DNA of 64,000 bases from Penicillium oxalicum (GCF_001723175.1 NC_064652.1:558001-622000); one strand, 5' to 3'. Positions 38,440-52,231 are shown, numbered from the stretch's first letter. The notes: generated by a model from the sequence alone, not told the origin. Translations and numbers: made by a program.

Positions 38440-40277
38440 GACCAGGATTAAAGTGGAGTCATGGCTCCTAGTGGTGCGTGTCGTACTTTCCGACGCGCCG
38501 ATGAGCCGATGAACCGCTTCTCACCTTGGAAAAGGAATTCAGAAATATGTCTCTCTACCCCTGAGATCTCGGCCTGCGAGTGTCGAAAAGAGCCCTGATT
38601 TTACGAAACAAACCTCATGGGACTGAGTTTTGAGCTCTGGTCAAGGAGGGCATGCAATGCCTGGATTATTCGGGAAAGAGGTTGGTCCTCGCGTATCTTC
38701 TCATAACAGCGAATAAAATGAGGGTTGGAATTGGGGATACTACGGCAGAGGACCGATCAGATGTCAGGACCGGGGACTCTAGTTGTGTATGATCGCTCTG
38801 ATAGTGCCCATTGAAACCAAGCCAACATCTCAATGGTCGTTTTGTCGGAGCTTGAGGTCCAAATGGTCACCCAGTTGCCCTACAGTCAGAATATTCTCGA
38901 CTCGCACCAGGTTCGATTCAGCCAGGTCGTTTTGTCCTCTTTGACTCGCCCGAGGGGGCATTTGACACCTGATTTTCATCACTGAAATAAAGAAAGTGGT
39001 AGTCAGCCCCTCTGTGAAGCCGTGAGCGTCTAGACACGACATTCTTCAAAGGCATTGCTGGGAAATAGGTCACCCACACTTGCTTTTTTTTTTCGATGAG
39101 CAGCACTACTGCTCCCAGTGTACTGTGCCGTTGGATTTATGTGGGCAACCGTGACGGTAAAGTAGATTTGGTCGCTTCAGACCAAAGGGCGTGGCGAATG
39201 CTGATCGTGATGGGAATTCAACCACGAAGGAAACCCGATCCTTGACCGCTCTTACCTTAAGGGAACTAGCGTAGTTGGATAACGCCATCGTCACTTCGAG
39301 CGGTTGACTGGATTGTCCAACACAAGCCTATTGTGGGGGCGGGAATTGCACACAGGGATCGATTCGATTGTACGTGTTTCAAAAGATCTGTGTGACCTCA
39401 AGAGCGGAAAAGTGCGAGTTCCTCTGGTTGCCCAATATTGAGATCAAGCGATCAACCACCCATTCAAGTGCATGATCCCCCTGCCTTCATTATGTGCGGA
39501 ATGTTCGAAGAACGATAGGTCTCTTGATTTTCAAAGGATCATGCATTCTCCCTTTTCGCATGAGAGCGTCTGTCCAGGGCCCGGTGTCAGCGACGCAGCA
39601 AGGATCAGCATGAGTCTGCTCGGTGCTCGCAATCAACGCCCATTCTACCCGGCCGCTAACCGGATCTCCACTCACCAGGTTCTCTTCAGGGTTAGCGTTG
39701 TTCGCTAACTCTCTAGGCGACACGACGCCAGAGACTAGTCAGTGAAGGACCCACGGGCCACTTGTCGAAAGGGGACTTTGCCCTCACCGCAGTGGCTCCC
39801 CAAAACAGTTACACAACCTCCGCGACCGTATGCTATCCTCCTTTCTCCGGCGGCATCCCCGCCAGAAGACGGGTCGGAAGGGAGGATGGAACGGGGCCGC
39901 GTGCAGATCGCAGAATTCTCTGGTTCTGGGCGTGTGGCCCCCATCACAATTGGCCCGTCTAATTTGAGTTCCTAGGACGGAACCCGAGCCAGAACGGGTA
40001 AAAGAGGAACACTGCTAGGAGAGCCACCGATCCGTTGCCACGTCTGTGGATCTTTCTACGTAGCTCGCTGGCTCGCTCGCAGTCGCGCAGCACACTAAGA
40101 CAAGAGGCAGTACTGGCTCTGGCCGAAGGGGACTGGAAAGGCTCAGACCTCGGGGCACTCTCCCCCTGGAGACATCGGCGACGGCCTGGACAGGGTCAAA
40201 CACCATGCGATGAAACACCGGTCCACGCAGATCAATCGATATCGTGCCGCAGTTTCATCCTCCAGGGAAGAATACAC

Positions 40278-40296
40278 CGTACATGCCGCATGTACG
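40278..40296. repeat. 19-base inverted repeat
   Basis: CGTACATGC, a single C, then GCATGTACG: perfect 9-base arms. It is surrounded by further GTAC-containing words. Confidence 0.6.
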
Positions 40297-41282
40297 TACG
40301 GAGATGGAGAGCAGCAGAGGGGGTCATAGCGATCGATGATCGAGGGAGAGGTGGGAGAGGGGGCAGTGGGAGAGAGTGGGAAGCGGGAAACTGGGAGCCA
40401 CTGGAAGAGTCAGTGCTTTTTGCGATCAACAGCGGCGGGTTGGTCCGGTAGGCACATGACAAGCAAGTATGTACAATTGTACATACGACCATGTCGCAGA
40501 ACAGAGTTCCGGGCCGGACTGCAGGAGAGAAGCACGAAATCTAAGAGTCTATTCTTCCTCGATCGCCAGTCCAGCTCCCCCAAGACTCGCGTACATCTGA
40601 GTATGATCAATATGCTGGTGGCTCTTTACTGAATCAATCTGCATGAGTTCATCCTGGACTGTACGTACACTTCTCCCATAAGGTATATCCGGTCGGCGAA
40701 GAGAAAATCAGGAACAACTATCAGTTCCTTTTTTTTAGTGGGTACGGTTTTCATCCATGCCAGAATGCCAATAGTCAGCTGCACTCGAGAAGAAAAAATA
40801 CCCACTGAGATGGCAGGGTTCTACCATAGCTTCGGAACAGAGACAGGTGCTCAACCTCCGGGGTTTTCCATTTAATCTCATGGGTACACTTTCATCGGGA
40901 CAATGGCGACATGGGTCTTATTTCGGAAAACTCAAATTTGAGGAAAGAGCCTATTTTGATAGCTCTGTGAAGATCATCCAGATCCACCGGGAACTATGAA
41001 CACGAAGCACAATGCATTGACATCGGCAAAGTCATTTACCATCCAAAAAGGGAGGTTGTAATGTATCTTTGGACAAATTGATGGCCTTGGACGATCGGAT
41101 GAGGTATTGTCATTCTTGGCCGAGGCGCAGTAAATCGAACGACTTGGCGATATAAACTCCATGGAACTGAGAAGAGTCGGAGGACTGTAGTAGTCTAGGT
41201 CACCTCATTAGTCTCACCTAGAACACATGCGATGGTCACACACATGTACACAGTACATACAGTGAAGGAGAAATTGGTTCAT

Positions 41283-41316
41283 CCAGTTTGGCTAGCACAC
41301 CAGTTTGGCTAGCACA
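41283..41316. repeat. 17-base exact tandem duplication
   Basis: CCAGTTTGGCTAGCACA is present twice head to tail with no spacer, in non-coding sequence. It is probably a recent replication-slippage duplication. Confidence 0.8.
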
Positions 41317-42585
41317 GGGGGCTCGGCAACCGAGATTCGATGTCATGTACTAAAGTACGACTCGCTTATTCTCAAAAAATAAAAAAGGGGTACCATCCAT
41401 AACCGTTCGACGGAGATGAGAGGTGTGAAGAATTACACTATGGCCTACGAGGCTCCACTTCCGGTATTGACGGATCGAACTTGGCACTCGATTCAACGGT
41501 TCCCGAGACGGTAAGATTTATGTTCATGGATCACAATAAGTAAGACCAAGCAGTTGCTCCACGGGTTCCTATGCAGAGAGGAAATACTATCCATTGCCCT
41601 AATTCATCCGGAGAAGAGGACCGGTGCAGTAGTGTGTGAACATCATTGTTCCCTGCAGACCAACCAGGCACCCAGAAATCATACTTGTAACTGATCACAT
41701 TTTGGATAAGTAAATTGTGAAGATCAGATATGCATCTACATGGTTAGCAAAGGGTCACTCCAGGCGTTCACTTCCTATACCTTGCAAGTGCAAGATCCAT
41801 ACTCTGTCACTAAAGACGTCCCGCTGGTGATCTACTTTTGAGAGCCTTCGTAGATGAGAACAGAGCGACAGGACACATTTGAGATCAGAAGCTTGGCATG
41901 GCGGAAAGTGGCAATCAACCATCAAACGCTATCTGCCTCGATGTGTCCTTTAGTTTCTAGACTGGGTAGATGACTGAATCACCCTGACGCTTTGTACGTT
42001 TCAATTACGTAGTATCGACTGGCAAGTCCTCCTGAGGTGCCGTCATTGGAGGACATGGGTGTGGTGGATCGTAATAATAATATTACCAGTCAGAAATTGC
42101 AGGTGGGCACTAGTCAACGTGCGCTTGACTATATTTTCTCTAGAGCGTAGCTACGAATAGAAGATGTGGACGCCTCTTCTGATTTTCCTCGCTGCCAAGC
42201 TACCAGTCCCCTCTTCCAGCTCAGGCATAACTACTGTTCCTTGTTGGGAACAATAAGAAGAGCGGAAACTGGGGTAAATCTAGTGCTTACCTTTCCAGTC
42301 CCCATCTAGTCATTTTTTTTTCTCTTTTCCTCATTTTGAGTGACTTTGGTTAAAAGGATTTATGACTTGGGCCTGGTCCACTCCTATCTTTCCTCTCTCT
42401 GAATCTCAAGAGAATTGAGGTTCACACAGAGTCAGGAGGGGGAGGGTCGCGCAATCTCAACGTTGGAGGGTTTTGATCACCACCAAAGACGCAGATCAGA
42501 TCAGTCTCTTGATTTTCACCATCGGTGGTTTGTCGTCCGGTCATTCACTCTTTTCTTCTTCTATCAATCACTGCCAATCGCCAAC

Positions 42586-44067
42586 ATGGGGTTTTCGGGG
42601 GCCCATGGGTCTCAGGGACCGACCGTAGTTGGAATCAGTCTGGCTTTCGCCGTGTTGACATTTCTGGTCTTGTCCTTGAGGCTTTTTGCACGTATTTACG
42701 TTCTTGGGAAGATGGGTCTGGATGACTGTGAGTGGGCATTCTGAACCACTTTTTGAAATTGACGTGCTAATCGACCACTCCATCGATCTTCAGATCTCAT
42801 CATCTGCGCTTGTGTATGGACCAAAGACCCCTCCCCCCTGAAATATCTCAAGCACCAGCTGAATGGAAGAAATAGATTTTTGCCTGGGCATTCATTGCAG
42901 TCACCATCGTTGGTAAGTGAAGGCAATTGGGTCTGTCACTCGAGGAATGGTACTGACCTTCTCAAAGCTGTCGAGAACGGACTCGGTCAACATAAGAAGT
43001 TTACCGACGAATCCAAACTTCCACGATATGGATTTGTACGATATTTATGAATTCCTTCAGAAAGCCTGGTTCAGTCTCGGCTAACTACCTACTAGTTCGT
43101 GTGGCTCAGCTCGATGTTTTACCTCGCATGCCTGGGCTTCATCAAAACGTCTGTGCTTTGGTTTTACACCCGCTTGGGTGATCGTTTTCTCACTCGCTTG
43201 TCATACGTGATGATGGCGGTCATTGTCTGTCAGGCAACATCCTTCGTGCTAGTCGCCGCCTTTCAATGCCAACCCATCAAAATGGCCTGGACCGGAGTTG
43301 GACCTGGAAAATGCGTTCAGATCAACATCTTCTATCTCGCAAACGCCGCCCTGAACATCTTGACCGATCTTCTCACCTATACTCTCCCTATTCGAGTCAT
43401 TTTCAAACTTCAGATGCCGCAAAAGCAAAAGATTGCCCTCATTTTCATTCTTTGCCTGGGTCTTTTGTAAGTTCCAGAGCCTCTACTCTAGTCTCTTTTC
43501 CGTATTCGAATTATTGCGGATGTGGATCATGACCATGATTGGGACGCTGAAGAGACTCGCGCTGACCGTGTATACCCTAGTGCTTGCGTCTCCTCCATCA
43601 TCCGAATCACCTACATTCCTTCCATGCTCACCTCAGATGATCCTACTTACGCAATCAGTGGAGCCATGTACTGGTCCGTCATCGAGACCAACATTGGGAT
43701 TTTCGCCGCCTCCATTCCCTCCTTCAAGGCCATTGCGTCCCGATTCCTCCCCCGCTTCATTGGCGAATACTCCAGCGGCCGCAAGTACGGCGCCTGGTCC
43801 GGGACCCCTGGAACCCACCGCTACGGCTCTGGCTTTGCCAAAGTCACCGACCCCAACAATATCACCATGGGTACTCTCAATGGCGGCAGGGATGACATCG
43901 GGATGGGCACGCAGATTGGCGCCACTGTTGCGGATAACTCTAGCGAGGAGCGCATCATTATTCCCGATGGAAAGATTTTCACTCAAACAGAAATCGAGAC
44001 GACAGTGGAGTCGAATCACGAATACAGCTCTTCCATGGAACAAGCTCGTCGGACGAAAAGATATTGA
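42586..44067 (+). CDS. fungal rhodopsin-fold 7TM integral membrane protein
   Basis: Six exons: 42586-42727, 42794-42813, 42876-42912, 42968-43035, 43096-43466 and 43581-44067, joined 1125 nt, 374 residues. This belongs to the large fungal family of seven-transmembrane proteins with a conserved rhodopsin-like fold (SAT4/Pth11-related in sequence style). They are presumed plasma-membrane proteins of mostly unknown ligand and are not proven photoreceptors. Seven hydrophobic segments are visible: about residues 10-35, 48-66, 90-114, 124-145, 162-189, 198-222 and 240-262. The DDYLI motif after TM1 is created by the exon 1-2 junction. GLGQHKKF, IKTSVLWFYTRL, FQCQPIKMAW and ETNIGIFAASIP are typical landmarks. 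Exons 2 and 3 are only 20 and 37 nt, so these two borders are the least certain. A cytosolic tail of about 100 residues is polar and Ser/Thr-rich. Confidence 0.85.
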
Positions 44068-47000
44068 TGGTGGGTTTGCATCGCATAGAACGGTCGGAGC
44101 AATCACGGTGTATATTACTATTTTTTCCACACTTTCATTTGTTTGATATATTTGTTTCTGTCATGAACATACACAGAGATGGCGGACTTCTTTTTTTCTT
44201 CTTTCTTTTCCCCTATTTATCATGCCGTTCTGTCATCATCCATTTTTGTGGCGTATTTGCTCAGAAGGGGTGAACCGATTTTCCCAAGTGACGCGTGCCG
44301 GATAGGCAGTTTTTTAGCCATGACAATGTCAAAGGATCTTTTTCATCATCTTGGGTATTCCGTGTCCTACTTGTATTGGATTCGGCTTGAACAGGTATAT
44401 AACCTCTTCCGGTGAGAGTCGTTATCCAAGGGCATTACTTCTGAGACAGCCGCCTATCCCTCTCATCTTTTCAGCCACCACGGGAGGATGAAAGATGACT
44501 GGATGAGAAGCTTATCCGCCTCGCAAGCAAGTACATTTTTCCGCTATAAATGAGCATTTTCTCCCATCTTCTTCGTGATCTTAGCTTCTGGTCATTTGAA
44601 GGGATTTCCAAGAGACGAGATTAACGGACAGCTCATTGCTGGGTATCGAATTATTCATTGCCCCAACTCCCACTCCCTTTGCATGAGGATTTTTGACTTG
44701 ATTAATTGTCATGTGAGCCTTCCAAATCCGATGGCCTCGCATTGAAGCGATCCCAGGTTATAGATGAGATTGGGTTGAATTGCCCAAAGTTATAAAGTCG
44801 GTACATGACGGATTTGAAAACTCTTGATGTCAATGTGAGCATGCACATAGATAATAAGCTGTACATGTAAGGCTCTTGTATTCTGTGACTTGTTGGATCT
44901 TTTCGAGCTTCTTCGTATTTCTTTTCATTACGCCCCCACAGCATGTACCAGTACCTGGTCCTCGACCTAAATTCATCCAACTTGGATCAGTATTAATTCG
45001 CTTGTTCAATTTTAAAGGCAGCTATAGCTGAGGTAGATTCTTAGTTCCTGTTTTTCAGCATATTCCTTTAAGCCAGCAACTTAGAATTTATGCTTGGAAC
45101 AATGAAACCGGGGAAAGCTTGCTATTTCCATTTTTCGAAAGGCTGATAGATCGAAAGATATTGATCATACGGACGGGATTTAGCCTTGAAATAGGTATTG
45201 AGACCTCACCTCGGCCAATTTCGTGTCCTGGAGGAATCTAGTGGTTTTGAAATACTTGAGGTATTGCAAAACCTCCTGCTCATCGGATGCCGAGTGTCAC
45301 TTGCTGTTCATACGTCGTTGAGACGGTGGTCAGGCTTTATAATAGATATTTTGTCATCTCATGTTCTTTCGCTTAAACCTGAGCTTTGTATTCGACGATG
45401 ATTTCAAGAAAGAAAAGAAGCGAAGCGAACATGTATTTAGTCTATCAAAGAAGCACCAATGTACTTCTGTGGTTTTTTTTAAAGATCACTTACTTCCTAG
45501 CCCATTCTATCTTGCAAGCTTACTAGAAATTGCTCGAGCAATATCTCAGATAATGCTTTCTAATTATAACAGCTTCGCAAAGCTCTCGACTATTGTGGTT
45601 TTGCTGAAAGAAACTTTTGTCAATTTATCATCACAAACGCATACATGCGTTCACGACGGCGTGTCTGAGTCGTAGTAGGATCGTATTATCCGTATTAAAT
45701 TAGCTCTTTTGGTGGCGCCAATTCAACTCGATTAGATGCCCTCATTAAACGATAGCTTCTTTGGCAAAAACGGGTCCTTAAACTTGATGTTCAGGCTCCC
45801 TCCAAGTGAGACTTCTTTTGTTGTAGTATTTTTTGTTGCAGCTCTGGTTCCCAAGGTGAGATATCAAAGGAACTGAAAAGCTTTTCCGTTTCGAATTTGT
45901 TCGCAATACTTATCTCAGTTTCCTCTTGACTACGCCTATAGTTGTGCATACAACCTAGGGAATCGCCTACGCATGCTCCAAGGTATCAGCATTGTCATCT
46001 TATTCACCTTTTGCGGCGTAGCTACTAAGAACTCAAGGGAATGGCACACCTGAAAGCGGTGATCAAAAGTCAATTTAATATAATGTTGAGTTAAGCCCTC
46101 CGATATCATACAGAAATTACGAAACTGTCATAAGGCTATAGGAGGCATCATCAACAATGAGAATATCTGGTCTAAATTATTCTGTATTATCCTTGTTCAT
46201 TTCCACCTTGAAAGTCTCGAATTCAGAATGAGCAAAGAATGTATGCCGTGCTCTCGGTAGGTCTTCCTGAAAATTCTTCGAGATCATTCGAGCCTACCTA
46301 TACTCAAAGGAGTGCAATGTTAAGCTGCAGCAGAAGATGCATCACGACATGATGCATAACCCTCACTCAGTAAGCCAAAATCAAGCACTAGTCGCAAATT
46401 CAGAATACAAAGCACGAAATATTCCTCCCAGTCGTATTCGGGGGCCTGTTTCTACCTGGACTTGTCGCCCTGCCTCCGCACGATCTATTTGCTACCTGTC
46501 GTGGGATTTTTCGTTCCCGTCGTCCCGTTCAGCTTTTGGTGGTCAGGTGAACAAATTCTCCGCCCGTCTCCAGGATAGTTCTAGAACTCACTACAATCTC
46601 GGCGAAATTGAACTTCTGGATCTCCCGATCAGAGGTGCTGGCATAGACATTGACCATGTGGTTTGAAGGCCGCCTTCGGTTTCCTTCCCCTCAAAAACTC
46701 CACTTATTCTTGTCCGTTTCAGCTGAAATGCTTCTGCGACTACACCGGTCTTTGAGGATCTGTATTGCCAGGGTTAGAATCACGGTTGGCCATTATCACA
46801 AGGCTCAAGGAAGCGATTGTTTTCATGAGCGCGTCTAGATCTCGAGAGGACCCATGTTGATGGTGCGCACAGGCCACAGGCAAAGAGCCTAGACCTTTCT
46901 GATGGGCATGCGACGTGGGGACAGTTGCTCGTCCCGCAGCTAAAAAGGCCAAACTCTGCACTAGATGGCTAGAAATAGAGCCTTCAATCCACTTGTGTCG

Positions 47001-48669
47001 GACAAGGGGCCCGGGGACCTTCTGACGGGCAGGCAGGTGATGTGGAAGTAGAGACTGATATTCGTCTAAGGTATAAGACTAGCATCTGAAGTGAGACCTT
47101 TTGACTTGTTCTACCCACTAATGATGTGGGGAGATTTCGTACATGGGCTCTTTTTTTCATTTTCTTTCTTCCATGGTCTAGTCCTAATGTCATCCTTCAT
47201 TTGTGATCGGACAGCGTCCCTCGTGACTACTCGCATATGTTGTTCCACGATGAAGAATGGAACGGACGGATGTTTCGTACTCGAGGGCAACGATTGACAT
47301 GACACCTCAACACGTGGTTCGGGATCCACCGGTGATAAGAGAACGATCCGGCACAAACACCGTAGTTCTCGCTATATCTTACTCATAGAATGACAAATGA
47401 TCTGTCAATCATATTACCAATTCATCTCCTTAGACTCATAATTGCTGCAGCTCTGGACAATATTGTTAAAAAATTTTTCATGCAGCCATGCCCAGAATGT
47501 CAACGTTCAGCAGGCTTGATGCACGGAGGAAACCGGTGCCGGGATGTCGGCACGCACTAGAAGGATGACAGAAGGCCTTAGCGTGTGGTGTGGCCTTCGC
47601 AGGTTGGGGAGGGAAAAAAATATGCACGCCAGAGTCCCGAAGGGGCAGGACGTTATGACTGGGACTTGGATTAATGTGGGAGTCAACGACCGTGGGCAAT
47701 GTAATGCCGATGACAATACACAGTCTAGCCGCAATACGCCACGGTGTATCCGGCCAGTTCGGTTCGGTCCAGCATTTCCCATGTGTGGCTGAGCATGCCG
47801 GCCGCACTAAGGTTCCGCTACAATCCAATCACCGGGACTGAAAACTCTTTCAGCATGCATTAGCGCTATAGGGCTGTTTCTAAATCGGTGCTGCAGGTTT
47901 CTCCTTCCAGTCGGTTCTTCCAGTATTGGGCAGAAACAGGCAAACTGTCTGCACCGACAACTTGGGTGCCTGTCTGTTAAAGTGCTGACGGCTCTGTATA
48001 TTGTTGGGATCGGTTTAGCCATGCCGTTGACTTTCCCTGGTATGCATGTCAGAGCAGAGATTTTTCCTTTACGACCCTAGGGACTGATTAGGTTGTTGTT
48101 TCTTCTTTGGTCTAGATCGCGTGTCCCAAGAGAGCAGGTCCGATGGAGTTCCTTTTTTGCTGTCGCACATCCAACAAGAGAACGTGTCGGTCTGCAGGAT
48201 GGTGATTGGAAATCAGACAGTCTGGGAGAGACCTTGTGCATCTCTAGTCATTTTAAGAAGTTCGTGGTAGAAACAATCTATTACAACTACATTGCGCATA
48301 CGACGAGCTTCTCGAGGTTATCGAGTGGGCCGACCGCATATTGAGTCTTGCCACTTCCCCGGATCATCGACGAGTACCATCGGTCGAGCATCATCGCTAG
48401 TCCCCGAGTCATGAGACATGTTTGAAAGGACACTCCGTACACTTGTACAGTATGTGGGCCAGTCCTTGGTCACGAAGTGGACAACATGTGAGGGAATGTT
48501 GGCCTGGCGGTGCTCCCGTGGAGATTCTTGGCTCTGCTGTCTAAGCGAGGGAGACGAATACCCATTTTTGGAGAACCTTTTCCTGGCTGGATTTGTCAAA
48601 AAAGGCGTTCCGTCTTCTCAGCGACAAAATTGATGGATTCCAGGCTAGACTACTTGGAGTGTCTGAGAC

Positions 48670-48741
48670 TCTGACCGGCTCACGGCATCCCCGGACTCGG
48701 GCAGATCGCCCGGTCGGGACGGGGTCCGTGAGTTGGTCAGA
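48670..48741. repeat. 72-base imperfect hairpin
   Basis: Outer arms of 16 bases (48670-48685 and 48726-48741) pair completely if two G-T contacts are allowed as G-U. Inside, CGGGC pairs with GCCCG and CCCC with GGGG around a short AGAT loop. AGACT just outside on each side extends the symmetry, with a six-base insertion on the right. No gene overlaps. Confidence 0.6.
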
Positions 48742-51700
48742 ATTTGCGAGTCTGCACGTCTGCAGTTCTGCACTACCGTGAATCCCGACCGTCCTCGGTT
48801 TCTACGGAGGAACATCGGACATATTGTTGTCTCAACAAGAAACCCCTTTGAGGCTTAGACCCTGCAAATGACAAGTGATTACCGTTCTCATCCGTACTCT
48901 TTCAGAGATACCACTAGAATATCACATGCTTCCAAATACCACCCAGCTCGGACTCATCCACAAACTCGGCATGTTTGGGCGAAACATGTCCAGGCCTATA
49001 TTGAGAAGTCACCACGACGCTGGTATGAGGGGGGGAAATTTGGGGACAGGTGTACTAACCAACTTGTCTGATTGGGCGAGACACTATTTGCCAGCACTGG
49101 ATATCTTGCGGCCGATCGCGACAGTCCCATCGCGGTGGAAAGTGGGTAGCTCACTCCGGGTGCTGAACTTTGACAGCTGAGATGCGGTGGCAACATGCAG
49201 ATCCGAAGCCTGGCAAGATCTCCTGCTGCTCGCACGAGCCACTGTCAACCCCGTTGGAGCATTCTCTCGGGCCAATATGGTGTCTGACGACTAGATCCCG
49301 GACGGGGCAAGCCACAATAGCCAAATACCCATAACATCGAGATCGACCGTATGCGGCAGACACCACAGCGGACGTAGCCGAATGTTGGCCCGACACAATG
49401 GATCGTAGACATCTCCACGTGTTTGAGCTACATACCAAGTCTGTATGGCTGCATTTGAGGGGCTGGTGGGGGTACAGCGTACAGCGTACAGTAGAAGCCT
49501 CTTCAGCCAGATCTTCCAATATTCTCCCGAAGTGATGCCGGAGTTCTCAGTGTTTCTCCGTATCCTGATGCCCATGGATGCCGGCGTTAACTGCAATTTG
49601 AGCTGCCATGTCTAGCGCAAACATGCCTGCGCATTGTGACTCACCCATCGCTCTTCACTCTTGAATCAACGGCTATGACCCTTGGCTGGGTCCCACATTT
49701 GGCGACTTGATTATGACTATGCCGGGCATGTGATCAGAGGCTGGTGGAGAAATGGGCAGAATAATTTGCAAAGATATCAGAAGCTGACTTGTCCCTTAGT
49801 CCGCAGTGACAATCTTCAAGCCGAGACTAGTAATTCTCCCCGAAGTCACCTGTTCCAACTTGAGTAGGAAGTACTGTAAAAACTTGAAGCTTGAATACCC
49901 GAGCTCCCACGAAGACAAGAGGCGCTTTACTCGCAGAGCAGTTTCATTTGTTAGTTCCACCGGTTATGGTGTCTCCTTTCTCTGGTTCCGATGCATGCAC
50001 ACACAGGACTAGATTCCCTAGTACAGTATGATAGCACCGTGGTTGACGCGTACTGCGAGTCGCAATACCGCCAGTCAGCCCACAGGTCAGCTGATGACCG
50101 CTCAAGATCTGGGTCAGATGACTATCATCCTTGGCAAGGCTACTGGAAGTATGTGGGCTCAATTTTACCTTGTTTCTCTTTGATGGTACAATATTCCTCG
50201 GGTGGCAGATCTCCGAAAGCAAGACTCATAGAGCACGGCTGTGACAAAAAATTTATTCAAATTGAGAAATAAACCGTTACCCTTAATCGGCAATGAACAA
50301 CATGAGCAGACATGCTCGATCTGGGTTGACCCTTACGGAAAATTTAGGTTCCCATACCTCTCCACTGGGTTGGTCGGAACCGGATCATGGAACCGAATGA
50401 AAGTTGGTAATCAGGCCTCGATCAGATACGAAAACGAGGAACCAAATCGTAGGGAACCCCGAAGGAGTGGGTATGCCACAGTGGCGCAGCTTATGTGTGG
50501 CTTGCAGAGCTTCTTCGGAGAAAGCGATATTCACATGCCAGCGATGGCTTTATGAAATGCACTACAATCCAGTGGCTCGTAAATTGGCTAGGAATTTTTG
50601 CTTAGGCTGAAAGAATTGTTGAGATTTGACAAACTCGGGGTGAATATTCAGTCATGGACATATTTGTAAGAACGAAGAGGGGCAGCATTCATTGTTGCCT
50701 GAAATACGAGGCTAATTTAACCCTCGCATGGCTTCCGGGGACCACCACGAGAGGACAATCTCCATGAGACAAACACCGAAGCCCCATCACCCCATGTGTA
50801 CGGAGCAAAGGTGTGGCTCAGCCCTGTCGCTTTAGGTAGTACATACGGCAATAACGCATGATCTGGAGGTCAGTGGTGTATTCGGAAGTCTTCGACGGTC
50901 GGATCCGAATCTCAAGGTCAACGACGCAGACGCAGTGCGTCTGTCAAGCTGATCCAATCATATTTTGAGGAGTATTGTCCGAGACATCCAGCTACCGTAG
51001 CATAACAACTTGTGTCCTATCCTGAGCTTGCTGGGTAAGCGATCAGTGGGGCCAAGATCGTCAATAATGATTGGCACTCTTTTCGCCCGAGAAACGAGGC
51101 AAACTCCGGCACGAAGCTTGCAACCGCAGTGAAGCCTCTGTCCAGTACGCAATGATAATGTCGTGAATGTGGTACAATGGATGGAATTCACTACGTGGAT
51201 TCTACGAGAAAAAATCATCGGCTTACTGGTCGACTGTGTTCCCTGTTACCCGAATCGACCCAATCATTTCCCTTCCTTCATCAGACTATGAATATTCTCA
51301 GTTCTTGTCCATTCTACTGAGGTGGTCTCAATACAGCAACTATGGACTTGAAAGGTTATACACGGAGGAGACCGCGCTGCGCTTCGAGTCTCCGCAGGTA
51401 ATCCCTGTCCGCGAGAGACCATGAGGTAGCCGGGGTGGTCTATCGTAAGAATCAGTCAGAACACCCTTCTCTCAACTGATCCCAACCCAGCACGGTCCCC
51501 CCCGGACGATCAGTGGGGACCCGCACATAACTGTCTCTTACAATTTGTATGCAATCTACCCGAGGCCGAATCACTTTGGTCACGTATTGTATCACTTTTA
51601 CTCACTAAGCCCCAATCGGAGCCGGATCCAGAGCCCTGGTCATCGCAATACACTGAGTTTTCAGACTGACGTTGTTGAGCCAATCGCCGCTTGTGCTGTC

Positions 51701-52140
51701 CCCGGCCAATACGGGCATGTTGGTAGATTGGCTCTTAAAATACCAAATTCCAAAATTCCCTCCAAAAATGATTAATATTTATTATGTTCGGGACTCATCA
51801 TACCTGTATGAATAATACGACCTTCCAGAGGAGAAAAAATAAAAATGGGAGAAAACAGAAAAAAAGAGAGAGAATAAAATGGAAAATCGAATAAACCCTC
51901 ATTGAATGATGACTGTGAGCAATGCAAGTGGCCCATGCTAAAGAAACGTCATGCCTTCGAAAGTCCTCATTCTGCCTTTTTAAGACTGCCTGTGCCCACC
52001 ATATACTCGACTTCCTTCTCGTTCTCACAATTACCATTCCCGATTATTCATGATTATATTATCTCCGTCGTGATTAGCATTCTCGATTCGATTACCGATC
52101 ACCTCGTTTTGATCGATTGAATTTCCTATATCATCCTCTG

Positions 52141-52231
52141 GTGAGTAAGACTCATCTGGCTTCCGATCGAGTCATCTCGAGATATTCCAGCAACCCCGGG
52201 ATAGGCTGTCCTAACTGGTACCATCGCCCAG
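52141..52231 (+). other. candidate 5' UTR intron of the C2H2 factor gene
   Basis: GTGAGT donor at 52141, CTAAC branch point at 52211-52215 and CAG acceptor ending at 52231 define a normal 91-nt fungal intron about 330 bases before the chosen start codon. Splice signals only; no protein is affected. Confidence 0.45.

Larger units (their letters stand above)
37223..42585. other. gene-poor stretch, 5.4 kb
   Basis: No coding sequence I can support. The open frames here are short (under 140 codons), overlap on both strands, and carry no domain. No transposase, reverse transcriptase or terminal repeat was recognised. Present are short palindromes (38420-38439, 40278-40296), a 17-base tandem duplication (41283-41316) and a GTACTGTAC word (37888). 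The last few hundred bases should include the promoter of the 7TM gene. Confidence 0.5.

Noticed and set aside
43433..44146. 237-codon frame overlapping the 7TM gene
   Set aside because: Out-of-frame reading of exons 5-6 of the 7TM gene; Ser/Pro-rich nonsense without domain.
45000..46400. A+T-richer stretch as a RIP-mutated transposon
   Set aside because: No remnant transposase or reverse transcriptase motif and no terminal repeats found by eye; needs a computed RIP index before it can be called.
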